Source: Providencia heimbachae ATCC 35613
GTDB taxonomy: Bacteria > Pseudomonadota > Gammaproteobacteria > Enterobacterales > Enterobacteriaceae
Direction: 5' to 3'
Assembly: GCF_001655055.1 (NCBI RefSeq)
Contig: NZ_LXEW01000019.1
Coordinates: forward strand, 1-54,734
Length of the DNA stretch: 54,734 bases
Below are positions 21,066 to 29,479 of this stretch, one piece after another. Within the stretch, counting starts at the first letter, position 1. The number at the start of each line of letters is the position of its first letter. Under the pieces are notes generated by a model. The model made no database searches and was not told where the DNA came from. It saw only the letters and a list, made by a program, of their open reading frames with translations. The translations under genes were made by a program, and so were the position numbers.

Positions 21066-21080
21066 GACCGACCGACGGTC
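21066..21080. promoter_or_regulatory. TetR-type operator candidate upstream of MFS exporter
   Basis: The dyad GACCG-ACCGA-CGGTC lies 42-57 bp upstream of the exporter start codon. Such GACCG/CGGTC palindromes are typical TetR-family sites at efflux genes. No TetR gene is in the window, so any regulator would be encoded elsewhere. Confidence 0.35.
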
Positions 21081-21130
21081 AATTATAAATGAGAATAAAT
21101 ATCATTATTAATATCGCCTTAATGGAATAA

Positions 21131-21203
21131 ATATCCAAAATACTTCAAGGTGTAGATCGTTAAGTATAATTAACCGCCCTACAACTTGAAGTATGATAGA
21201 TAT
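21131..21203. repeat. Short ERIC-derived element
   Basis: About 73 bp run from TATCCAAAATACTTCAAG to CTTGAAGTATGATAGATA, with 10-bp perfect inverted arms (21140-21149 and 21185-21194). The ends match ERIC termini but the ERIC core is missing. It lies at the 3' end of the NTF2-like gene (stop codon at 21208) and could fold as a terminator-like hairpin, though there is no U tract. Confidence 0.55.
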
Positions 21204-21207
21204 AAAT

Positions 21208-21618
21208 TTAGCTACAGCTCAACGCGTTAATTAGTGCAGGCGTCTCGTGTAAATAAACCCAAATGCATTCTTCATTTTCAACTTTGATACCCGCTACCGA
21301 TGTTCGTAATGTATCTGCACCTTCTGTTTGTTGCTGCTCTTGATATTGAATCCAACACAAATCTTCTGACTCAAACAACGGAGTAATATTATGCATCGTT
21401 ATCTTTAATAAAGGCTTTTTACCTACATTTTGGCTAAACAAGGCAGTCACCTCCGCTAATCCAATACGGTTTCCTTGAATTGTTACCATTTTAAAGTCAT
21501 CACTAAAGCTTGATAACAGTGGCTTAAGGCTTTCTTCCCCATTGCTGCCAGTAAAAACATTTTCAATGAGAATATGTAGGTCTACCACGCTTTGTATTGC
21601 TTTATTCATTTTACTCAT
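21208..21618 (-). CDS. NTF2-like (SnoaL/DUF4440-type) protein
   Basis: This 136-residue cytosolic protein resembles small NTF2-like alpha+beta proteins. It has an N-terminal helical stretch, a LLSSFSDDFKMVTIQGNRIG block typical of the cone fold, and alternating beta strands (LCWIQYQEQQ, CIWVYLHETP). No catalytic residues can be assigned and I do not recognise a named gene. It overlaps the upstream MFS gene by one base (stop-start coupling), so the two are made together. The function may relate to the exported or detoxified compound; this is inference. Confidence 0.7.
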   Translation of the reverse strand: MSKMNKAIQSVVDLHILIENVFTGSNGEESLKPLLSSFSDDFKMVTIQGNRIGLAEVTALFSQNVGKKPLLKITMHNITPLFESEDLCWIQYQEQQQTEGADTLRTSVAGIKVENEECIWVYLHETPALINALSCS

Positions 21619-22952
21619 TAGGCTTTTCCTTTAAATACTGAAATTAATGATAATAGGCCAAGTACTGATGCGACCAAAAAAGTGTATTGATAGCGGGTTA
21701 AATCACTTTGAATAGTGAATAGGCTAAAGATGGAAATTAATACGACCGTTCCAACACTGAATGCAACCTGTCGATTGATATTCCAAAGTACGCTACCCTG
21801 TAATAAATCTTTATCCGCGAAATCAATTAATGAACTGATCTGTGCGGTGTTCGCACTAAGGCCTCCCCCCATTCCCATTAATAGATAAGCAAAAATAAGT
21901 ATGCTTAAATCGGTATAACTCGATACTAAAAATAAAAGAAATATACCAACGCTATGCAATATGATACCTACAACAAATAAACGCTTTTTTCCTATACGAT
22001 GATAAAGGTGCCCGCCACTTAGCATGGAGACTAATGCTCCTGCGGCATATATCAGCATAAATAAGCCCGTTTGCCCTGCATTAAAACCAAGGTTTATTTG
22101 TAAATTAAAAATATTGAGTAAGTTAACCCCAGTAAAAATTCCCGGAACAGCGTAATAAACAATAAATGCATTTCTTAAATTATAATTTTTCAATAATTGA
22201 AGATTAAGTATTGGCGCTTGGCATTTTTTGGCGTACTGAATATACAAAAACAACATAACAACTGAGAATATAAAGCTGCTAACAGCTAAAGAAATACTGT
22301 GATAATCATTATAAAAAGAGAATGATAGTAACAAGCTTAGTAAGCTAACACTGACCATTAATAAACCAAAGATATCGGGTTTCTCCCTTTCTTGACGCTC
22401 GCTATTTTTTACCCAAAACCAAGCTAATGCAGCGGCAAGTATTGAGAACGGGAGATTAGAATAAAAGACCCAACGCCATGATAGCGAATCAATAATAATC
22501 CCACCAAGTGCAGGTGAGAACGCGGGAGCAATGAGTGCCACTGCCATAATTAAAGTAGAAATACGGTGACGCTCACTCCCTGGAAATAAGGCAAATACCA
22601 GAGCTTGCCCCACAGGGATTAATAACCCCCCAGACATACCTTGAACAAAACGCCAAAAAATAAGGCTATAAATGGAATCACTGAAACCACATAACCAAAC
22701 ACTAATGGAAAATAATAACATCGAATAACATAACAACTTTTGATTACCAAGCCTTCCTGCTAACCATAGGCTTATTGGCATAATTAGCACTAAACCTAGA
22801 ATGTAGCCATTAGCTACCCAAGCGACCATTGATTGGCTGGTAGAAAATGATGCGGCTATGTCAGGCAAAGCAATTGCTGACATAAAAATATTAATACAAT
22901 CTATAAAGAATCCAATTAAGAATACTGTTGCGATTTTATATCGATAAGACAT
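21618..22952 (-). CDS. MFS transporter, drug-exporter type
   Basis: This is a 444-residue, multi-helix major-facilitator protein. Features include a helix-1 segment with IFMSAIALPDIAASF, WVANGYILG, motif A WLAGRLGNQKL, and a motif-C-like LIAPAFSPALGGIIID. These place it near the DHA2-type exporters, although it is shorter than the usual 14-helix form. I place the start at 22952 because GGAGG stands six bases before that ATG; the ATG 18 bases upstream would contain this ribosome-binding site within the coding sequence. It is divergent from a LysR gene, its likely regulator. Confidence 0.8.
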   Translation of the reverse strand: MSYRYKIATVFLIGFFIDCINIFMSAIALPDIAASFSTSQSMVAWVANGYILGLVLIMPISLWLAGRLGNQKLLCYSMLLFSISVWLCGFSDSIYSLIFWRFVQGMSGGLLIPVGQALVFALFPGSERHRISTLIMAVALIAPAFSPALGGIIIDSLSWRWVFYSNLPFSILAAALAWFWVKNSERQEREKPDIFGLLMVSVSLLSLLLSFSFYNDYHSISLAVSSFIFSVVMLFLYIQYAKKCQAPILNLQLLKNYNLRNAFIVYYAVPGIFTGVNLLNIFNLQINLGFNAGQTGLFMLIYAAGALVSMLSGGHLYHRIGKKRLFVVGIILHSVGIFLLFLVSSYTDLSILIFAYLLMGMGGGLSANTAQISSLIDFADKDLLQGSVLWNINRQVAFSVGTVVLISIFSLFTIQSDLTRYQYTFLVASVLGLLSLISVFKGKA

Positions 22953-22967
22953 AACGACCTCCGGCGG

Positions 22968-22995
22968 CAAAGAATAGGGTTTAGCCCTATCTTTG
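22968..22995. promoter_or_regulatory. Dyad in the MFS leader
   Basis: CAAAG-ATAGGG and CCCTAT-CTTTG form a near-perfect inverted repeat (one extra A in the left arm) around TTTAG. It lies just upstream of the ribosome-binding site of the MFS gene and could be a regulator site or a leader hairpin. Confidence 0.4.
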
Positions 22996-23017
22996 TCGAT
23001 GCAAGCGCAGTAAAATC

Positions 23018-23040
23018 ATTGTTTAATAAAAACAAACAAT
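23018..23040. promoter_or_regulatory. LysR-type binding site candidate
   Basis: ATTGTTT (23018-23024) and AAACAAT (23034-23040) form an AT-rich dyad containing the T-N11-A pattern of LysR regulators. It lies ten bases before the LysR start codon in the divergent intergenic region. Confidence 0.45.
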
Positions 23041-23050
23041 AGACTTAATT

Positions 23051-23944
23051 ATGCAAAGAAATCTTAAGCAAATTATGAGTTTTTTACAGGTGGTTGATTC
23101 AGGATCATTTACCAAAGCTGCCGATATTTTGGGAATGAGCCGCTCAATGATTAGTATTGATATTAAGCAGCTAGAAACTCAATTAAATATCAGTTTATTA
23201 ACCCGTAACACTCGTAATATCGCGTTGACCGAGGTTGGGAAATATTTTTATGATGATTTCAAACGCATTCAACTTCAAATTGAAGAGGCTTTTGAGCGAA
23301 GCCAAAACCTCGGAACTAGCGTGACGGGATTATTACGTTTCTCGTCCACCAATGAATTTGGCCAGCGATTTATTTTGCCTCTGTTACCTGAATTTTGTCG
23401 CCTTTATCCTAAACTACGCGTGCAATATTCATTTAATTCATCTCTCGATGATTTGGTTACTGAAAAATTAGATATGGCAATTAGGTTAGGTAATTTAAAA
23501 AACTCATCACTAAAAACACGAAAAGTTGGTGAGTACCCTATTTATCTCGTTGCGACACCTCAATTTGTCGATACTTATCCAATAGAGAATGTTGCCGATT
23601 TGGCCGATGTTCCTTGGATCACTCACAGCTTATTAAACTGGCAAGATACTCAATATTTACTTCAAAATAGTAAAGGTGAAAAAATTCCATTACCTGCGAT
23701 AAAAAGCCAATACGACTCTAATTCGGCAGCGGTTATTCATCAAATGGTATTGGCTTCTTTGGGAGTTGCTATTTGCCCCGCTTGGCTAGTCAATGATGAT
23801 ATTAAGCAAAAGCGTTTAATTCGCTTATTACCTGAATTTAAATTACCGACTCAAAACATTCAGTTACTCTACCCAAACACCGTTGCATTACCCGCAAAAA
23901 CGCGGGCATTTATTGATTTTTTGGTTAGCCATCTCATCGTTTAA
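23051..23944 (+). CDS. LysR-family transcriptional regulator
   Basis: The 297-residue protein has the standard LysR layout: an N-terminal winged helix-turn-helix (residues 1-60, with VDSGSFTKAADILGMSRSMIS then IKQLETQLNISLL split over two helices) and an effector-binding domain (about 88-297) starting GLLRFSSTNEFG. It belongs to the large subgroup near CrgA/AaeR-type regulators with the ALT region LLTRNTRNIALTE. It is divergent from the MFS/NTF2-like pair, so control of that pair is likely. The inducer is unknown. Confidence 0.88.
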   Translation: MQRNLKQIMSFLQVVDSGSFTKAADILGMSRSMISIDIKQLETQLNISLLTRNTRNIALTEVGKYFYDDFKRIQLQIEEAFERSQNLGTSVTGLLRFSSTNEFGQRFILPLLPEFCRLYPKLRVQYSFNSSLDDLVTEKLDMAIRLGNLKNSSLKTRKVGEYPIYLVATPQFVDTYPIENVADLADVPWITHSLLNWQDTQYLLQNSKGEKIPLPAIKSQYDSNSAAVIHQMVLASLGVAICPAWLVNDDIKQKRLIRLLPEFKLPTQNIQLLYPNTVALPAKTRAFIDFLVSHLIV

Positions 23945-23999
23945 ATACAAAAGGCAGCCACTTAAAAAATGACCGCCTTAATGAAAAGCTATAAAATAT

Positions 24000-25295
24000 T
24001 TAAGCCGATTTTAACTCCATCTCCGCAGGGTCTTTAATTGGCTCATTAACAAAGAAGAAGTAAACCAATGATGCTAAAAATGCCACAGCTGCGCACACCA
24101 CTAAGGCTAAAGTAAACGAATGGGTTTTATCAACAATAATGCCTGTAATAATCGGAGCGAAAGAGCCGCCAATAAACCCACCAAAATTCTGAATACCACT
24201 TACTGATGTAATCAAACGGGAAGGAACGGAAACTAAGATTAACCCCCACGCTGACGTTCCGGCAAAGTGAATAGAAAAGAGTGCCAGACTAATGCATGCA
24301 ACCGCAGAGAATGTGCTATCGGTATAAGCGGCAGGTAAAGTAAACATAGCGGCAAATAATAGACCTAAACAAATCATCCATTTACGGCTTTTCATTTTAT
24401 CGGCACCGCGCTTAACGACCCAGTCAGCGATAACGCCATTGACTAGCATCCCTAAAGCCCCAAATAAGAATGGAATTGCAGCGACCCAACCTATTTTTTC
24501 TAAACTAAGCCCACGTGAGTTTTCAAGATAAGCGGGTAGCCAAGTTAAATACAGCCAAACCATATAACCTACCCCATTGAAACCAATAATCATTCCCCAT
24601 AAAGAGCGTTGTTTAAATAATGAAGCCCACTCTTTAAAAGTCACTTTATTGGTTGATGAAGGCGGCGCGCCATCATTTAAATAATTTAGTTCTTCGTCTG
24701 TTAAGTCTAATTGTTCACGGTTACGGTAAAACATAAACCAAAGAATAGATAAAATAATACCGCTGATACCAATAATAATGAACATGGTACGCCAACCAAA
24801 TGCAAGCATCAGCGCAATCAGCAAAGGAGGTGCTAATGCTTGAGCCAATGTAGAGGACATATTAACAATCCCCATTGGCAGCCCTCTTTCACGAATATTG
24901 TACCAATCATTGACGACTTTCACGCCAGTTGGTAAATGTGGCGCTTCACCAATTCCTAAGAAAACACGGGCAATAACAAGGTGCGTAAAAGAGGATAAGA
25001 ACCCGGTGACTGTTTGTGCTAATGACCAAAGAAATAGCCCGAAGCCATAAATCTTTTTAACACCAAATCGCTCCATGACCATGCCAATAGGTAATTGACA
25101 TAAGGCATAACCAAAAGAAAAAACAGAGAGTAGCAGCCCCATTTGGGTTGCGCTAAATCCTAATTCTTTACTGATTGTTGAGTTAGCAATTGACAGTGAG
25201 GCTCTATCAAGAAAATTAATAATGCCTGCTATCAACAAGAATGTTAGCGCAATAAATTGCCAACGCTTTAATCTTTTACTCGCGTGTAGTGACAT
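24000..25295 (-). CDS. MFS transporter, anion:cation symporter (ACS) family
   Basis: This 431-residue, 12-helix importer has the ACS-type N-terminus (INFLDRASLSIANSTISKELG), the helix 2-3 loop PIGMVMERFGVKKIYG and helix 4 GIGEAPHLPTG, as in hexuronate, galactonate and phthalate transporters. It is the last gene of the operon led by the YheO/DauR-like regulator, separated from the RidA gene by 105 AT-rich bases. It probably imports an organic acid or an N-acyl amino acid that the M20 and PLP enzymes degrade; this is inferred from context. Confidence 0.85.
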   Translation of the reverse strand: MSLHASKRLKRWQFIALTFLLIAGIINFLDRASLSIANSTISKELGFSATQMGLLLSVFSFGYALCQLPIGMVMERFGVKKIYGFGLFLWSLAQTVTGFLSSFTHLVIARVFLGIGEAPHLPTGVKVVNDWYNIRERGLPMGIVNMSSTLAQALAPPLLIALMLAFGWRTMFIIIGISGIILSILWFMFYRNREQLDLTDEELNYLNDGAPPSSTNKVTFKEWASLFKQRSLWGMIIGFNGVGYMVWLYLTWLPAYLENSRGLSLEKIGWVAAIPFLFGALGMLVNGVIADWVVKRGADKMKSRKWMICLGLLFAAMFTLPAAYTDSTFSAVACISLALFSIHFAGTSAWGLILVSVPSRLITSVSGIQNFGGFIGGSFAPIITGIIVDKTHSFTLALVVCAAVAFLASLVYFFFVNEPIKDPAEMELKSA

Positions 25296-25400
25296 AGTTA
25301 AGTACCTTTAAGACGTAACGGGATCTTAAGGAATAAAAATATATTCCTCATTTTTATATTATTAATATGATTTTTTTAATATTACGTTATTGTTAATCTA

Positions 25401-25865
25401 TTATTCAGGTTTAATTTTTAATATTAATTCTATTTCTACTGGCGTATCAAATGGCAATGTATTTGTCCCTATTGCTGAGCGAGCGTGTTTGCCTTTTTCT
25501 CCTAATATTTCAATCAAAAAATCCGAAGCGCCATTCATAACTTGTGGCTGATTTTTAAATTCATTAGTACTTTGTACAAAACCAAGTAATTTAATGCATT
25601 CATCAATTCTATCTAAATCACCTAAATGAGCCTTTAAGGATGAAAATATATTAATAATACATTGTTTAGCGGCTTCTCTTCCTTGCTCAATGGTTAATTC
25701 CTTTCCAAGCGTTCCTTGATAAATTAAGGCACCATTACTCTGGCAGTCGTGTCCGGAAGTATAGAGTAAATCACCATATTGCTTAATTGACACATATGAA
25801 AACTTTGGTGCCCCTGGTGTGGCAAGTTTAATTCCTTTTTCTTCTAATTTTTTTTCAATGAGCAT
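25401..25865 (-). CDS. RidA (YjgF/YER057c/UK114) family protein
   Basis: RidA proteins hydrolyse reactive enamine/imine intermediates such as 2-aminoacrylate to keto acids plus ammonia. The 154-residue protein is a longer subgroup member. The C-terminal block KHARSAIGTNTLPFDTPVEIE keeps the arginine (in HARSAIG) that binds the carboxylate in active RidA, and the final E-x-E strand. It lies 9 bp after the M20 gene in the same operon. A nearby PLP enzyme able to form enamines gives it an obvious substrate source. Confidence 0.85.
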   Translation of the reverse strand: MLIEKKLEEKGIKLATPGAPKFSYVSIKQYGDLLYTSGHDCQSNGALIYQGTLGKELTIEQGREAAKQCIINIFSSLKAHLGDLDRIDECIKLLGFVQSTNEFKNQPQVMNGASDFLIEILGEKGKHARSAIGTNTLPFDTPVEIELILKIKPE

Positions 25866-25874
25866 TACTTCATC

Positions 25875-27035
25875 CTATTTATTTAATAAATTTTTTGCCA
25901 TGTCATAATATATTTCGGCAGCAAAGTTTAATTCTAATATTTCAACAAACTCATCTTTAATATGCGCTTGTGCTAATCCGCCAGGCCCCAGTATCAATGT
26001 TGGAATATTACTGGTTACAGAGAAAAAAGGTGCCTCACAGGTTGCTTCGAATATTTGAGGCTGAGCATCTCTTTGAGTAAATTTACTCACCGTATCCAAT
26101 GCTGTCATCGTGAGCTCATGATCCGCAGGGATATCTGATGCAGGGATAAATAAATAGTTATTAAGATCATACTCTATTTTTTCACCACCATTATATTCAG
26201 CAATAGCCTGATGTATTTTTTGTACTATTTCCTGCTGATTTTCTCCGGGGACTAATCTTCTATCTATTTCGATATCACAATGTTGCGGAACAATATTAGG
26301 TGCTGTCCCGCCATTTATTGTGGTGATAATCATCGAAGCATTGCCTAATAATGGGTGCTCAATCTCCTCAACAGATAAACGATGCTGTTCGAGTGCAGGT
26401 AAAATTTTCGACATTTTAACGATAGCACTATCAGGGTAACGCGTTTTGGCCGCATGACCCGCGGTACCTTTAGTACTCAAGTTATAGCGACTGACACCTT
26501 TATGGGCAATACAAACATCTAGTGATGTTGGCTCACCAATAATGGCATAATCCGCTGATATTCCATTTTTAATATAATGCAACATACCCAGATTAATTCG
26601 TTCTTCATCAACATTAAAAACTAAGGTTAAATTCCCAGTGAATTTATCTTGGTTGCGCTTTAATAAGGTGGCAGCATACATCATGGCAGCCACACCTGAT
26701 TTCATATCCGCGGCACCACGGCCAAATACTTTTCCATCTTTAATTAAGGGGTCAAAGGGATCGCTACTCCAACCGCATCCACAAGGTACAACATCAATAT
26801 GGCCATTGAATAGCACGTGTTTTCCTGTTCCCGTACCTTTTAAATGTGCAATAACATTAGGGCGACCTGGAGCCACTTCTTGTAGCTCAACATCAATATT
26901 CTCCTGTTTAAAATAGTGATAAATGAACTCAGCAACTTGCTGTTCTTCACCCGGTGGATTTTCTGACTTATACCGAATTAAGGCACAAAGAAGCTCTAGC
27001 AACTCATGTTGTTGCTGATGATTTAATTTATACAT
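25875..27035 (-). CDS. M20-family deacylase/peptidase (ArgE/DapE type)
   Basis: This is a 386-residue, two-zinc amidohydrolase of the M20 family. The first metal-ligand block is FNGHIDVVP and the bridging aspartate lies in GRGAADMKSGVA. The catalytic glutamate pair is in FNVDEER, and a C-terminal block with the last histidine (LAQAHIKDEF) is visible, together with a dimerisation domain beginning near HKGVSRY. Family enzymes remove acyl groups from amino acids or split dipeptides. It sits between a PLP fold-III enzyme and RidA, so the substrate may be an N-acylated amino acid. Confidence 0.85.
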   Translation of the reverse strand: MYKLNHQQQHELLELLCALIRYKSENPPGEEQQVAEFIYHYFKQENIDVELQEVAPGRPNVIAHLKGTGTGKHVLFNGHIDVVPCGCGWSSDPFDPLIKDGKVFGRGAADMKSGVAAMMYAATLLKRNQDKFTGNLTLVFNVDEERINLGMLHYIKNGISADYAIIGEPTSLDVCIAHKGVSRYNLSTKGTAGHAAKTRYPDSAIVKMSKILPALEQHRLSVEEIEHPLLGNASMIITTINGGTAPNIVPQHCDIEIDRRLVPGENQQEIVQKIHQAIAEYNGGEKIEYDLNNYLFIPASDIPADHELTMTALDTVSKFTQRDAQPQIFEATCEAPFFSVTSNIPTLILGPGGLAQAHIKDEFVEILELNFAAEIYYDMAKNLLNK

Positions 27036-27050
27036 TTTATTCTCCGATAA

Positions 27051-28118
27051 TTAATATCGTGCGTCTGGTATTATAATATGGTCAAACTCATTATTATTCA
27101 GTGCATAAATTTTATTTGTTAAATTTGGAATAACACAACTGTGATTTGGTATAATATTTAATATATCACCAATATTTAATTTTATTTTTTCTGGGTCATA
27201 ACGTAAATATCCATGTTCTTCGTTTAGCTTAACGAGTTTAATATCTGGATTTTCGACAATATAACCAAAACCAGACTCTGCTGATTGATCAGAAGTTAAT
27301 GTTTTTGTTCCTGCATCAATAGTCGCATAACCTGCAACCGGAATACTCACTACAGAAGTTCGAATGGTTAATGCACAATCTTTCTGTGTATAAATGCCCC
27401 CATATATGGCATTCATATCACCAAAAATAAAGTTTCCAGCTCGTGACTCCGTAATTCCATTAAGCTCATTAGCATAAAAAGAAGATAGAGTTGAACCGCC
27501 CGATGTTCTTTGTGCGTTAATTCCTATCGCTTTCAATTTTTGTGCACATAATAATAATAAATCAGCTTCCGCTTTTGCCGCTCTACGAATTTCGGGTTCA
27601 GTTCTATATTGATAGATTGTTCCTGCATAGGTAAACATACCAATTATATTTAGACTCGATAGTTTTTGAATCGATAAAGCAAATTGCTCAAGATCTTCAA
27701 TTTGAATGCCTTCTCGATGAGCGCCATAATCAACGGCAATATAAATATCGATAATAATATTTACTTGGCTTGCCGCCTTAGCGAGTTGTTCAGCCCCCAG
27801 CAAACTATCAACAATAGTTCTAAGGTTAATGTTTTTCGCTAATTGAACAAACTGGTGGCATTTATCTTCCCCCACCATTGGGTAGGCTAAAAGGATATTA
27901 TTGATTCCACCTTTTGCCATTACGCTTGCTTCATGCAGAGTGGCACAGGTAATACCACTGGCTCCACATTCGATTTCAAATTTAGCCAACTCAACGGATT
28001 TATGCGTTTTGATGTGCGGCCAATGTTCAATTCCCTGCTGTATTAGCTTGCCGATCATGCCCCTGACATTTTTTTCAAGTTGCTGTAAATCTAAGGCAAC
28101 ATAAGGCGTTATTGGCAT
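27051..28118 (-). CDS. PLP fold-III D-threonine aldolase / D-serine dehydratase-like enzyme
   Basis: The 355-residue protein has an N-terminal alanine-racemase-like barrel. The PLP-binding lysine is in HIKTHKS (near residue 40), and RTSGGS is the phosphate-binding part. The C-terminal domain carries the histidine and cysteine of the metal site (EEHGYL and PNHSCVIPN), as in metal-activated D-serine dehydratase and D-threonine aldolase. Such enzymes act on beta-hydroxy D-amino acids, giving either an aldehyde plus glycine or an enamine. Adjacent RidA favours a dehydratase, but sequence alone does not decide it. The ribosome-binding site is GAGAGG. Confidence 0.85.
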   Translation of the reverse strand: MPITPYVALDLQQLEKNVRGMIGKLIQQGIEHWPHIKTHKSVELAKFEIECGASGITCATLHEASVMAKGGINNILLAYPMVGEDKCHQFVQLAKNINLRTIVDSLLGAEQLAKAASQVNIIIDIYIAVDYGAHREGIQIEDLEQFALSIQKLSSLNIIGMFTYAGTIYQYRTEPEIRRAAKAEADLLLLCAQKLKAIGINAQRTSGGSTLSSFYANELNGITESRAGNFIFGDMNAIYGGIYTQKDCALTIRTSVVSIPVAGYATIDAGTKTLTSDQSAESGFGYIVENPDIKLVKLNEEHGYLRYDPEKIKLNIGDILNIIPNHSCVIPNLTNKIYALNNNEFDHIIIPDARY

Positions 28119-28129
28119 AAATACCTCTC

Positions 28130-28789
28130 TTACTTTTCATTATTATCATCTCCCTTTAATTCTGCCAAATAGGTATAAAGGGTATATTTGGAAATATTTA
28201 AAAATTCACAAAGCTTTTCACCGGATTTTTTAATTAAGAAAGCCCCTCTATCATCAAAGAATTTTATGGCATCCATTTTGTCTTTTTTGGTCATATTGAT
28301 GACAGGAACTTTAATTACTTGCATACATTCTTGAATCAAGTGATCCAATATCTCATTTACATCAGTCACAAAGACTTCTTTTACCGTATTTTGCTCAATA
28401 CTGTTTCGCTGTGTAATACTTTGAATCGCTTTTTCTGCCGCAATAAATTCAGAGATATCTTGGTTTATACATAAAGCGCCAGCGACTTTGCCGTCTTCAT
28501 CTCGTAAGTATATCGATGTTGAACGTAACATTTTCCCATCTTTTGTTTGGGTGAAATAATTATATTTATCACCATCAACATCTGTGCCACGTATAACCTC
28601 GAGGCCTAAATTACTACTCGGATCACCCACTTTTCGATTAGTCACATGCCCATTAATAATCGCGACAATGCTACTTTCGAGCCCTTTACTGTGATCATGT
28701 AATACCACCTCACAACTCTCACCAAACTGGCCAGCCACACCTTTCATCACGGCCAAAAACATTTCAAAGTTGTTCTGAATAATTTTCAT
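28130..28789 (-). CDS. YheO/DauR-type transcriptional regulator
   Basis: The 219-residue protein has the N-terminal YheO-like PAS domain (about residues 5-115, containing VVLHDHSKGLESSIVAI and SIYLRDEDGKVAGALCINQD). The C-terminal helix-turn-helix (about 160-212) has ISKYTLYTYLAEL as recognition helix. The best-known relative, DauR of Pseudomonas, represses D-arginine catabolism, which fits the D-amino-acid type enzyme encoded 11 bp downstream. It is the first gene of the operon. A strong palindrome lies 23-43 bp before its start codon. Confidence 0.88.
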   Translation of the reverse strand: MKIIQNNFEMFLAVMKGVAGQFGESCEVVLHDHSKGLESSIVAIINGHVTNRKVGDPSSNLGLEVIRGTDVDGDKYNYFTQTKDGKMLRSTSIYLRDEDGKVAGALCINQDISEFIAAEKAIQSITQRNSIEQNTVKEVFVTDVNEILDHLIQECMQVIKVPVINMTKKDKMDAIKFFDDRGAFLIKKSGEKLCEFLNISKYTLYTYLAELKGDDNNEK

Positions 28790-28811
28790 ATGTTACCAAA
28801 CTTTTTTTTAG

Positions 28812-28832
28812 TCTAACTAAATATTAGTTAGA
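28812..28832. promoter_or_regulatory. Perfect 21-bp palindromic operator candidate
   Basis: TCTAACTAA (28812-28820) and TTAGTTAGA (28824-28832) are perfect 9-bp arms around ATA. The site lies between a plausible promoter and the start codon of the YheO/DauR-like regulator, so autoregulation of the operon is likely. A single related word, GTTAGATA, occurs at 29033. Confidence 0.6.
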
Positions 28833-29179
28833 TAATTATAGAGACTCAATCAAGATTTGAGCAATTTGTGATCTCCGTCTTGATTATGGCTAACAAATAT
28901 TCTGTTCTCGTCAATAAGGATAAATTGTAGCACTTCCATAAATAATATTAAATATCTTATAATACAGCAAGATAAAGTGATTCATTCATTAAAAATGCAC
29001 TTAATGCGGAACAATAACCAACCAAACTTTTTGTTAGATAAACGATTTTTGATATAAAAATAAGAGGTTAAAGGTGAATTTGTTTAAGTATTCGGAGGCA
29101 GGGTGTATTTTTAGTTGGGGCTATAATGCAAGGCGCGAGATGTATAAACACCAAGCACCTTGCAATGAGGCGAGATAAA
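28833..29179. other. Gene-free region between regulator and hdeB-like gene
   Basis: These roughly 350 bases hold no credible gene. They must contain the promoter of the operon at 28789. The word ACCAAACTTTTT occurs twice (28795 and 29021). A GCAAGG/CCTTGC dyad at about 29129-29164 has no U tract and is too loose to call a terminator. Confidence 0.5.
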
Positions 29180-29479
29180 TTATTTTTTAGCCGCTAAGTA
29201 ATCTTGTAATGTCCCTTCTGGTTTCTTCTTGCAGAACTCTACAATTTGAGGGGCTTCAGCTATGCTTTGCTCAGTTAAAGCAACATAGTCTCCACCTTTA
29301 AATTGCGTTTCCTGATTAGTTACCCATAATGCAACAGGTGCCCAACTTTGAGGATTTAAGTTAATAAACTCTTGGCATGTCATTTTTTCAGGTGTAACAA
29401 CATTAGAGTCAGCAGCCATTGCACTAAAAGAAAATGCAGCCGTGACAGCCAAAATACTCGAGATAAAAATCTTTTTCAT
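29180..29479 (-). CDS. hdeB: HdeB-like periplasmic acid-stress chaperone
   Basis: HdeA/HdeB proteins are small periplasmic chaperones that unfold at low pH and stop aggregation. The 99-residue precursor has a signal peptide (residues 1-22, ending FSAMA). The mature part has the family's two cysteines (MTCQEFINLNP and VEFCKKKPE), expected to form one disulfide, and VALWVTNQETQFKGGD, very like HdeB. It stands alone, outside any acid fitness island visible here. HdeB rather than HdeA is favoured by these blocks. Confidence 0.85.
   Translation of the reverse strand: MKKIFISSILAVTAAFSFSAMAADSNVVTPEKMTCQEFINLNPQSWAPVALWVTNQETQFKGGDYVALTEQSIAEAPQIVEFCKKKPEGTLQDYLAAKK

Noticed and set aside
23945-23999. 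AAGGC/GCCTT dyad as terminator between the LysR and MFS genes
   Set aside because: The stem has a mismatch after five pairs and a long loop, and no T run follows.
29129-29164. GCAAGG/CCTTGC dyad as hdeB terminator
   Set aside because: The loop is over 20 nt and no U tract follows on the transcribed strand.
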